From assembly GCF_014898815.1 (NCBI RefSeq), contig NW_026515424.1:25505-89504 (forward strand): 64,000 nt of DNA. The letters run 5' to 3'. Position 1 is the stretch's first letter; each line of letters starts with the position of its first letter. Position numbers and translations under genes: made by a program. Below are positions 31,701 through 43,400 of this stretch, one piece after another. Source of the stretch: Panonychus citri (taxonomy: Eukaryota; Arthropoda; Arachnida; Trombidiformes; Tetranychidae). The notes beneath the pieces are model-generated. The model ran no database searches. It was not told where the DNA came from and saw only the letters and a program-made list of their open reading frames with translations.

Positions 31701-33832
31701 ATAAAATGTTCCACTTGAGCTTCGTTCTGTGTTTGTTCCTGTAACTCCTCTTCTTGGACTATTTCACGAGTTAAAATACTTTTGGGGAACATGAAGAAAA
31801 TCTTTTTGTACATATTGTCGACTGTTGCATCGGTTGTCTTTTTATCACGAACTGATCTTCGTTTCATAGATAACTCAGGACTTGACCCGCGTGTCTTTCG
31901 CTTATTATTTTGATTTAGGGTTTCCTTGTGAGAACTTCGGATAGACCGAGGAGCATTGCCATTTGGGACAGGATTGGAAGAGATAGTGATTGATATTAAC
32001 GAATTCGGATCGACTTTATGTTCTGTCATTTTGTTTTTAACGTCTAGCAAGGCTGAAATGACAGATTTTAAAGAATTATAGCTGGTGTCATTGAGATCGA
32101 AACTTAAAGATCTCTGAACAACTTCTTGTTTTGCTTCACTTTCCTTTTGTCGCTCATGGAGTTGTTTTAAATTCTCCAGAACTTCTAAAAGTTTACTTTT
32201 TCTTTCTAAGCCTTGCTGGATTCCAATTTTTTAGATAATTAAGACGGACAGGCAATTTGGATTCTAAAGATGGCGAAAGTTTCAACATCTCTGAGACTAA
32301 TACACGAGCTTTAAAGTAATTGCCATCCTTCATTAATCCTTTGATTGCGAGTTGTAGACAATTATTGTGATCATTGAATAAGAAATAAAGACCCATTAAA
32401 GTGTCGAGAACAAACCAATTGTTTGGATCGATTCGATGAGCTGCTTCGAAACATATTCGAGCAAACTGCAAATCTACTGACTGATTAAGTACTCGTTTAC
32501 CAGTTTCAATTTATAGAGTAACATCACCACCAGCAATGGAAGAACAGTCGAGAAAATAATCCAAATCATTTCTTGTAAGTTGTTTTGATTCGTGAGGTTG
32601 ACAAACTTTTGTTGGATACAGTTGATAAGATTGCTTGACTTACAGGGGCAGGATGGAGAGTTACATTCATTTTTATGGCGAAGATGATATTTGATAAAGT
32701 CGTGAGTCAATTTAAGTATATTATCTGGAAAGAATGGACTATGATTAGACTTCCAATTCCGTGGGCCAGGAACCAACTCATGAAAATCAGTCTCTTCGAT
32801 CCAGCTAAAACCGATTTTGTTAATTCAGGAATATTAGACGATTGGACGATCTCTTCAACCCACAGCCGTAATTTCGAGTCCGCAAGTTTATAGTTGAGTT
32901 TATCCGATTTGATTAGATTAATTATTCCAAGTTTATCACTGCGATTCAATAGATCCAAAAATTGTTTAACTTTGTCAGCTGCTTTATTTATTCGCTTATT
33001 CGCTGTAAATAAAGAGATAATACAAATGTTAAAGGTGCTAAGTAAATGCTGATGTACAATATCTCTTTGACCTATCCATAGAAAATCAAATTAAATTCAA
33101 GCTGAGTTCAGTTCAGTACGGTGATAGTATGATAAATAGACTCAAGAAGTATTTAATGGATAATAAAATAGATGAAGAATCAATATTTACTTTTATCATA
33201 ATTTAATGGGAAGATGATCATATTAACCACGTTAAAGTCATTGTCGCCGCTAAATTTTCATCAATTAATCAATTAACTGATTTGTTGATTACACATTCCT
33301 TGTAGATAAAAAATCAAATATTCAAGTTAAAGGTTTTCAATAATATTCAAAAAGTAGTACTCTCTTCTTTCATGATCAAGAAAGAAATGCACAGTGCGTC
33401 TAAAAGTAACTTTATGAACATTTATGAACATAAAAAACGTCACTTTGATCATGACCTTAGTCTTACTTGTTGATCAATTGATTACTCATTCTCGTTACAT
33501 AAAAAATGTAAAAATCTCTGGCTATAAAAAATGCAATTGGAATCATCTCCACATATTTTCCTGTCTATGACTTTGAGGTAATCAGCTTCGATGAGATCAG
33601 ATTTACATAAGGCACATGGTCGGTTTTCTTGTTTACAACGATGACAAAATGTCTTTAAACATTTGTGAACATAAAAAACTTCACTTTGATCGTGATCACA
33701 GTCCAACTTGTGATTGGTTGATTACTCATTCCTACTTATTACTTTCATCAAAAATATTCCTGACTATAAAAATCAAATATTCAAGATAAATGTTAGTCAA
33801 TAAGAATTAAGAATCAAAACTCACTTCTTTTA
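28789..33832 (-). pseudogene. U6: TRIM-CABIN1-like copy lacking B-boxes and coiled coil
   Basis: An exon-1 relic with ATA for ATG is at 33,824-33,832. The RING half-exon is at 33,482-33,715. TPR-body pieces are 32,707-32,958, 32,474-32,776, 32,193-32,471, 31,613-32,050, 31,341-31,574, 30,734-31,390 and 30,366-30,701. Exon 3 is about 30,200-30,320. Exon 4 is 29,204-30,124, with HYKSLYRIA and LGKIAERSN. The C-terminus (FLRETDR-like, ending VECVTID) runs to 28,789. Introns have GTAAGT or GTGAGT donors. It agrees with CABIN1 in order of motifs over the whole length. Most breaks are run-length indels, but the deleted N-terminal domains make it structurally abnormal. Confidence 0.85.
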
Positions 33833-34766
33833 TGAGCAATAGGAAAATGATCAGAGGTTCTAAAGGTAACTTCAAGAACGTTCAGCATCATTAATTAGCA
33901 TTTTCTATGTGATGAAACTTCAAATCTCTCCCCAAATCGTTTCCTTTGTCTCTTTTCTCTAAAACAACATCGATTTTTTCAAAATTATTACGTCAGCATT
34001 CATCATCGTATATCTAAACAATCGCTCATCTCTAGGGTGAGTTCACAAGAAATTTTCCTTGCTACTACAGTTTAATTGTGGATTAAATTATCCAAATGAT
34101 TTGAGTAAACGATCTCTCTTGCTGCTAGCAAGCTAATTGCTAATGAATTTGATGACTCGCATTCAAATATCAATTAACTTTATATTGTATTTTAATATTT
34201 TAGGCAACAGGTTAAATTTGACTAAATTATTTTCGTGAATTTGTAAACATTCAAAAAGAAAAGGAACAAAAACCAAAAGGCGCGCGACTCGAATGTTAAT
34301 TAACCAGAATTTTCCTTCTTAATCCCAATTCATTTGGATGATATGTTTATCTATTCTTACTTTTTATTTGTACACATTCTCTGTATATCGGCTTTAATTG
34401 GCACCAAAGTGTCATGGTTTCTTTTCGCTGTTTAAATGTTAAATCAACTTCTCAAAAACATTTTCCAAGATTGGCCTGATCTATGTCACGAAGATATACA
34501 CTTTTGATTAACAAGAAATTTTCTCTCAATAACAGTTTAATTGTCCAACTGATTTGAGTAAACGTTTTTCTTTCTCTTACAAGCTAATTTCTGATAAGTT
34601 TAATGACTCACACATTCGATAATATCAATTACAGTTAATTGTATTTTAATACAAAAAATAAACATAAAAAGAAATTTCATTGTCCACTTCCGATCGCAAA
34701 GAATCTATTTTGACCAATAAAATATTAAAGTAACATTTTAATTCATTTCTCATACGACCAATCTCT
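33833..34766. other. Inter-unit spacer, second copy
   Basis: Near-identical to 27,475-28,403 with slight run-length differences; no gene seen. Confidence 0.8.
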
Positions 34767-35024
34767 TTATTGAATTAGCCATATTTCGTTTTCTATCTCA
34801 ATCGTATACTCATTTAGTTTTGTGTTCAATAGATTCAATCGCTTTTGTACATCAGCACGATAAATTTCAAGATTTTCGATAATATTTTCGACGAGTTCAA
34901 TGTTCCACAAGAAACTTAAACGATTTTCTTGCCTGCACTCATCACAAAAGTCTTCAAACATTTGTGAAAGAATAAGAGAAGGATAAAGAGATTCAAAGGT
35001 TGAATTGAGTGAAAGGTCGGCCAA
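34767..35024 (-). pseudogene. Orphan 5' relic, second copy
   Basis: Same fusion of intron-1 sequence, partial zinc finger and coiled-coil start as 28,404-28,682, here open for 85 codons (MADLSLNSTFES to EIENEIWLIQ). Confidence 0.8.
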
Positions 35025-35135
35025 TGGATAAAAATGGAATGACCAAGGAAATATTCAAGAATTCGTTAAAGATTCTGGCTAATTTGAGAAATATTGTTAA
35101 AAAAAATCTTTCATCATGGAAATGGATTAATAAAA

Positions 35136-38100
35136 TTAATCAATTGTTACACATTCGACATGTTCTTCGAGAAATTGTTGAGCCTGTTGTTTATAAATAG
35201 GATATTCCATCAATTTGTTACAAATTCTCCTTACATCCTCTTTAATTTGATCTAAATTGTTACGATTTCCTTTTGCTTTTGCAATTCGACTTTCGTAAAC
35301 GTTGAAACAATTTTCCATTGCTTGTTTTCCAAGATAGATACGATCGGTTTCACGAAGAAATCCTTTGCTACTCAATTCTGATGAAACCAAAAGCGTTGTG
35401 ATTTCAAACAATTGTTCAGCATCTCCCAAATTCTTGTTTACATTAATCAATAACTGACTTGATCGAAGCATATGAGTGACGTAACTTCCTGGTCTCTCTA
35501 ATATGTCATCTGGTGTCGTTTGAATAGGAATAGACGCGAAGATACAGTCAAGTCAAAAGACCTTCAAACGTACATTCTGAAGCAGTTGAACTTTCCTCAT
35601 CTGATGAAAAGCCTTGTGAAGAAGTTGGAAATTGAAATGATTTTGTAAGTACCTTTGTGAGAATCGATAGTCTTTAGTCAGAAAATAATGATGAGCAATT
35701 CGATAGAGTGATTTGTAATGCCGATGATAATCTTCTAAAATGTAAAGAATCTCTTCAAGACACATTTGTACTATTCTGGTGAATAGTTTCTCACTGTCAC
35801 TTTCGAGGATTCCATCATGGACCAGAGTAACCAAATCAGTCACCGTTTCGTTGGCATCTTCCATAATTTCATCATCTGTTTCATCTCTTGGATTAAACTT
35901 AGCAACGTAATAGCTTTTTTCAGCACGAATTAGAAACAACATGATCTGTGATAATATTTTTGCTGGCGGAGTTTTGTGCCTATAAATATACTTGAGGACA
36001 CAAGCGTGAATACGATAGTGAAATTCGGCGCGAAAACACATATCATTGACATTACTACTGTTACTTAGTATTGCTGGACTTGAGAGCATATGAAGCTTAG
36101 ATAATTCATAATATCGAAGTGTTTGTAAGATGTTACTTCTTTCAGCGATTTTTCCTAAGAAATAATAATTCATCCAAATTTCATCAGCATCACCAAATTT
36201 GTTAGCTGATTCGAAGCAAACTCGAGCTTGATCTAAGAATTGCTTTCGCCGTTGATTCATTGCTTCTTTTCTCGAATTTTCCAAAACTGGTCCAAATTTT
36301 ATGACTCGAGAAATATAACTCGCGATGTTATAAGCACTTTCCATATTTAATCATTAATTTAGATTCACCTTCTTTAAGTCGAAGTGCTTCATTGTAACAT
36401 CGACTTGCTTTCTCTCAAAAGCAACACTTCATCAATAGCTGAGAAAACTTGACAACTCTGTTTCAAAAGAAATTAGAGATTGGTTAAAGATCAGAATTTT
36501 AGCAAAATAAACATAAGATTAAATACTCACTGGCAAAGAATAGCAATGGTAGATTAGATTTTTCATTGCGAGAGTACAACCAGCCCATGAATCAAATCGA
36601 TTGCAATTTAAAGTTAGATCAAGAATATAAAATTTGATGGCTTCTCTGCGAATTAGATGAATAATATTAAGAAACGTTTAAATTTGCTAGCTATTAAATG
36701 AATTAACTTACCGAACCTCTTTGTTTTTCAAGTAATAATCAGCTAAATAATAGTAAAGATCTTGAGTAACATGATTTTTTGGAATAATTGTAGGCTCAAT
36801 TGATTTTCCATGATCGATATATTCTTTGATAGAATTGGAAAATCTTTCAGGATTTAAATTGTCAGGGACCAAGGGAAGCAAATTGTAACATTTCCTCAAT
36901 ATTTGAGCCAATCGATTTACTTGTTTCACTATCAAAAGTTGGTAAAGTTTTAGGAATGAAGTGATTGTAAATAGTACGAATGTCCTTCCAACGTAGAGTA
37001 ACTCGCTTCATGATGAGAGATAAGGAAGCTACATTTCAATTGATTGTAGAAACAACCAAGACAGCTGTTGATTAGTCTCTCTTTCTTTTTGTTACATTGA
37101 TTAATCAGATAATCTAATGATAGAGATAAAAACTCTCCATTGTTATCACCACAAGCACCTCCATGACCTAAATAATCGTGAACTGAACCAATCAAACCGG
37201 TGATTTTTCCTTCGTCAGTTTTACCAACTCGCATTTCATTTATAAATGTTTGTAGAATACAAGTCCAGGCCATTGCATTGTAGTCTTTAGTCCCTAATTT
37301 GAGCAAATTAATGGCCAACTCTCGATCAATTGATAGTTTATTTCCATTCTTTAAACAAGCTCGTAACAGTTTTAACAATCGATCAGTTAATTGTTTACTT
37401 TTAGCAATTATCTCGATCCCTCGTTTCTATTGTTTTGATGATTGAATAGCTTGAGAAAATACTTTTCATCTTGTTTAGAAAGTTGAGATTCCGATGCTAA
37501 AAGTTCAAAGGTTTCTTCATTTCGATGTTGATCCAATAATGTGTCCAATTTATTTTCATTCATTTTGTTTATCATTGATTTAAGGAAAATGAGGTGTAAA
37601 CATGAAATTGGAAGCAGGTGGATTTTTCCTTTGAGACTAATGGTATTTGTTTCGAGCAATAACTGGTTAGAATAAAATGTTCCACTTGAGCTTCGTTTTG
37701 TGTTTGTTCCTGTAACTCCTCTTTTGAACTAATTCACGAGTTAAAATACTTTCAGGAAGAAAGTATTGTGAATATCTTTTGTACATTTTGTCGACTGTTT
37801 CATCGGTTGTCTTTTATCACGAACTGATCTCCTTTTGACAGATAACTCAGGACTTGACCCGCGTGTCTTTCGCTTATTATTTTGATTTAGGGCTTCCTGG
37901 TGAGAACAATCAATAGATCGAGACGCATTGCCATTTAGGACAGGATTGGAAGAGATAGTGATTGATATTAACAAGTTTCGATCGACTTTATGTTCTGTCA
38001 TTTTGTTTTAACGTCTATCAAGGCTGAAATGACAGATTTTAAAGAATTATAGCTGGTGTCATTGAGATCGAAACTTAAAGATCTCTGAACAACTTGTTTT

Positions 38101-38895
38101 GCTTCACTTTCCTTTTGTCGCTCATGGAGTTGTTTTAAATTCTCCAGAACTTCTAAAAGTTTACTTTTTCTTTCTAAGCCTTGCTGGATTCCAATTTTTA
38201 GATAATTAAGACGGACAGGCAATTTGGATTCTAAAGATGGCGAAAGTTTCAACATCTCTGAGACTAATACACGAGCTTTAAAGTAATTGCCATCCTTCAT
38301 TAATCCTTTGATTGCGAGTTGTAGACAATTATTGTGATCATTGAATAAGAAATAAAGACCCATTAAAGTGTCGAGAACAAACCAATTGTTTGCATCGATT
38401 CGATGAGCTTCTTCAAAACATATTCGGGCAAACGTCAAATCTACTGCTTGATTAAGAGCTCGTTTACCAGTTTCAATTTATAGAGTAACATCACCACCAG
38501 CAATTGAAGAACAGTCGAGAAAATAATCCAGATTAGTTTTAGAAACTTGCTTTTGATTCATAAATTTAACAAATTTTGTTTGAATATTGTAGATGAGATT
38601 GTTTGATTTACAGTAGCAGGATAAAGATTTACATTCATTTTATGGCGAAGATGATATTTGATAAAGTCGTGAGTCAATTTAAGTAGATTATCTGGAAAGA
38701 ATGGACTATGATTAGACTTCCAATTCCGTGGCCAGGAACCAACTCATGAAAATCAGTCTCTTCGATCCAGTTAAAACCCGATTTTGTTAATTCAGGAATA
38801 TTATACGATTGAACGATCTCTTCAACCCACAGCCGTAATTTCAGTCCACAAGTTTATAGTTGAGTTTATCCGACTTGATTAAATTGACCATTCAA
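35136..38895 (-). pseudogene. U5: 5'-truncated TRIM-CABIN1-like copy
   Basis: It lacks the zinc fingers and coiled coil: homology starts at about 38,890 (LADSKLKLWVEEI region) and meets spacer sequence abruptly. Pieces: 37,998-38,438 (TPR), 37,741-38,001 (basic region with RGSSPELSVKRRS), 37,408-37,659, 36,950-37,378, 36,708-36,935, exon 3 near 36,530-36,650, 35,553-36,344 (exon 4) and 35,136-35,471 (C-terminus with RETDRIYLGKQ, ending CVTID). It shares with U7 an internal deletion near 37,615. Most other breaks are run-length indels against U6. Confidence 0.85.
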
Positions 38896-40082
38896 GTTAG
38901 GTTAAATTATAGAGTTCGCTTATTTCTAGGGTGAATTCACAAGAAATTTTCCTTGCTACTACAGTTGATTGTAGATTAAATTATCCAAATAATTTGAGTA
39001 AACGATCTCTCTTTCTGCTAGCAAGCTAATTGCTAATGAATTTGATGACTCGCATATTCAAATATCAATTAACTTTATATTGTATTTTAATATTTTAGGC
39101 AACAGGTTAAATTTGACTAAATTATTTTCGTGAATTTGTAAACATTCAAAAGAAAAGGAACAAAACCAAAAGGCGCGACTCGAATGTTAATTAACCAGAA
39201 TTTTCCTTCTTAATCCCAATTCATTTGGATGATATGTTTATCTATTCTTACTTTTTATTTGTACATTCTCTGTATATCGGCTTTAATTGGCACCAAAGTG
39301 TCATGGTTTCTTTTCGCTGTTTAAATGTTAAATCAACTTCTCAAAACATTTTCCAAGATTGGCCTGATCTATGTCACGAAGATATACACTTTTGATTAAC
39401 AAGAAATTTTCTCTCAATAACAGTTTAATTGTCCAACTGATTTGAGTAAACGATCTTTCTTGCTGCTAACAAGCTAATGAATTTGATGACTCGCATTCAA
39501 ATATCAATTAACTTTATATTGTATTTTAATATTTTAGGCAACAGGTTAAATTTGACTAAATTATTTTCGTGAATTTGTAAACATTCAAAAGAAAAGGAAC
39601 AAAACCAAAAGGCGCGACTCGAATGTTAATTAACCAGAATTTTCCTTCTTAATCCCAATTCATTTGGATGATATGTTTATCTATTCTTACTTTTTATTTG
39701 TACACATTCTCTGTATATCGGCTTTAATTGGCACCAAAGTGTCATGGTTTCTTTTCGCTGTTTAAATGTTAAATCAACTTCTCAAAAACATTTTCCAAGA
39801 TTGGCCTGATCTATGTCACGAAGATATACACTTTTGATTAACAAGAAATTTTCTCTCAATAACAGTTTAATTGTCCAACTGATTTGAGTAAACGTTTTCT
39901 TTCTCTTACAAGCTAATTTCTGATAAGTTTAATGACTCACATTCGATAATATCAATTACAGTTAATTGTATTTTAATACAAAAATAAACATAAAAGAAAT
40001 TTCATTGTCCACTTCCGATCGCAAAGAATCTATTTTGACCAATAAAATATTAAAGTAACATTTTAATTCATTTCATACGACC
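38896..40082. other. Inter-unit spacer, internally duplicated
   Basis: Two consecutive copies of the spacer block (about 38,930-39,455 and 39,456-40,080), each containing TTTAGGCAACAGGTTAAATT and CTGTATATCGGCTTTAATTG. No gene seen. The duplication accounts for the longer spacer before U5's truncated 5' end. Confidence 0.75.
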
Positions 40083-40437
40083 AATCTCTTTATTGAATTA
40101 GCCATATTTCGTTTTCTATCTCAATCGTATACTCATTTAGTTTTGTGTTCAATAGATTCAATCGCTTTTGTACATCAGCACGATAAATTTCAAGATTTTC
40201 GATAATATTTTCGACGAGTTCAATGTTCCACAAGAAACTTAAACGATTTTCTTGCCTGCACTCATCACAAAAGTCTTCAAACATTTGTGAAAGAATAAGA
40301 GAAGGATAAAGAGATTCAAAGGTTGAATTGAGTGAAAGGTCGGCCAATGGATAAAATGGAATGACCAAGGAAATATTCAAGAATTCGTTAAAGATTCTGG
40401 CTAATTTGAGAAATATTGTTAAAAAATCTTTCATCAT
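40083..40437 (-). pseudogene. Orphan 5' relic, third copy
   Basis: Same fused relic as at 28,404 and 34,767. Here the frame is open further upstream into intron-like sequence (115 codons) because of run-length changes. Confidence 0.75.
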
Positions 40438-40455
40438 GGAAATGGATTAATAAAA

Positions 40456-43400
40456 TTAATCAATTGTTACATTCGACATGTTCTTCGAGAAATTGTTGAG
40501 CCTGTTGTTTATAAATAGGATATTCCATCAATTTGTTACAAATTCTCCTTACATCCTCTTTAATTTGATCTAAATTGTTACGATTTCCTTTGCTTTTGCA
40601 ATTCGACTTTCGTAAACGTTGAAACAATTTTCCATTGCTTGTTTTCCAAGATAGATACGATCGGTTTCACGAAGAAACTTTGCTACTCAATTCTGATGAA
40701 ACCAAAAGCGTTGTGATTTCAAACAATTGTTCAGCATCTCCCAAATTCTTGTTTACATTAATCAATAACTGACTTGATCGAAGCATATGAGTGACGTAAC
40801 TTCCTGGTCTCTAATATGTCATCTGGTGTCGTTTGAATAGGAATAGACGCGAAGATACAGTCAAGTCAAAAGACCTTCAAACGTACATTCTGAAGCAGTT
40901 GAACTTTCCTCATCTGATGAAAAGCCTTGTGAAGAAGTTGGAAATTGAAATGATTTTGTAAGTACCTTTTGAGAATCGATAGTCTTTAGTCAGAAAATAA
41001 TGATGAGCAATTCGATAGAGTGATTTGTAATGCCGATGATAATCTTCTAAAATGTAAAGAATCTCTTCAAGACACATTTGTACTATTCTGGTGAATAGTT
41101 TCTCACTGTCACTTTCGAGGATTCCATCATGGACCAGAGTAACCAAATCAGTCACCACTTCATTGACATCTTCCATGATTTCTTCGTCCGTGAATTCATC
41201 ACTTGGCAGTTCCATTTGCTCAACGAAAAAGCTCCTTTCAGCACGAGTTAAAAACGCCATAATTTGTGATAATGTTTTCGGGGACAATTTATCGCTATTG
41301 CGTCGGATGTATTTAAGAACACTGGAATGAATTCGATAATGGACTTCTAGAGCTTCGATTTCATAGCGGGTATAATATGAACTATAATAACCGAGTCTAC
41401 AAGGATAAGTTGCTCCAGTTAAGGCCAAATGCAGGTCAGATAATTCATAATATCGAAGTGTTTGTAAGATGTTACTTTCAGCGATTTTTCCCAAGTAATA
41501 ATAGTTAAGCCAAATTTTATCGGCATCAATATTGTTTGCCGATTCAAAGCAAACTCGAGCTTGATCTAAAATTGCTTTCGCCGTTGATTCATTGCTTCTT
41601 TTCTCGAATTTTCCAAAACTGGTCCAAATTTTATGACTCGAGAAATATAACTCGCAATGTCATAAGCACACTTTCCATATTTAATCATTAATTTAGATTC
41701 ACCTTCTTTAAGTCGAAGTGCTTCATTGTAACATCGACTTGCTTTCTCTCCCAAAAGCAACACTTCATCAATAGCTGAGTAGAAAACTTGACAACTCTGT
41801 TTCAAAAGAAATTAGAGATTGGTTAAAGATCAGAATTTTAGCAAAATAAACATAAGATTAAATACTCACTGGCAAAGAATAGCAATGGTAGATTAGATTT
41901 TTCATTGCGAGAGTACAACCAGCCCATGAATCAAATCGATTGCAATTTAAAGTTAGATCAAGAATATAAAATTTGATGGCTTCTCTGCGAATTAGATGAA
42001 TAATATTAAGAAACGTTTAAATTTGCTAGCTATTAAATGAATTAACTTACCGAACCTCTTTGTTTTTCAAGTAATAATAGTTAAGCCAAATTTTATCGGC
42101 ATCAATATTGTTTGCCGATTCAAAGCAAACTCGAGCCTGCTCGTAAAATCGTTTACGATGTTGTTTCATTTCTTCTCGATTTAAGTTCTCTGTCCAAATC
42201 TCTTTACTCGAGAAATATAACTCGCAATGTCATAAGCACACTTTCCATATTTAATCATTAATTTAGATTCACCTTCTTTAAGTCGAAGTGCTTCATTGTA
42301 ACATCGACTTGCTTTCTCTCCCAAAAGCAACACTTCATCAATAGCTGAGTAGAAAACTTGACAACTCTGTTTCAAAAGAAATTAGAGATTGGTTAAAGAT
42401 CAGAATTTTAGCAAAATAAACATAAGATTAAATACTCACTGGCAAAGAATAGCAATGGTAGATTAGATTTTTCATTGCGAGAGTACAACCAGCCCATGAA
42501 TCAAATCGATTGCAATTTAAAGTTAGATCAAGAATATAAAATTTGATGGCTTCTCTGCGAATTAGATGAATAATATTAAGAAACGTTTAAATTTGCTAGC
42601 TATTAAATGAATTAACTTACCGAACCTCTTTGTTTTTCAAGTAATAATCAGCTAAATAATAGTAAAGATCTTGAGTAACATGATTTTTTGGAATAATTGT
42701 AGGCTCAATTGATTTTCCATGATCGATATATTCTTTGATAGAATTGGAAAATCTTTCAGGATTTAAATTGTCAGGGACCAAGGAAGCAAATTGCGTAACA
42801 TTTCCTCAATATTTGAGCCAATCGATTTACTTGTTTCACTATCAAAAGTTGGTAAAGTTTTAGGAATGAAGTGATTGTAAATAGTACGAATGTCCTTCCA
42901 ACGTAGAGTAACTCGCTTCATGATGAGAGATAAGGAAGCTACATTTCAATTGATTGTAGAAACAACCAAGACAGCTGTTGATTAGTCTCTTTCTTTTGTT
43001 ACATTGATTAATCAGATAATCTAATGATAGAGATAAAAACTCTCCATTGTTATCACCACAAGCACCTCCATGACCTAAATAATCGTGAACTGAACCAATC
43101 AAACCGGTGATTTTTCCTTCGTCAGTTTTACCAACTCGCATTTCATTTATAAATGTTTGTAGAATACAAGTCCAGGCCATTGCATTGTAGTCTTTAGTCC
43201 CTAATTTGAGCAAATTAATGGCCAACTCTCGATCAATTGATAGTTTATTTCCATTCTTTAAACAAGCTCGTAACAGTTTTAACAATCGATCAGTTAATTG
43301 TTTACTTTTAGCAATTATCTCGATCCCTCGTTTCTATTGTTTTGATGATTGAATAGCTTGAGAAAATACTTTTCATCTTGTTTAGAAAGTTGAGATTCCG

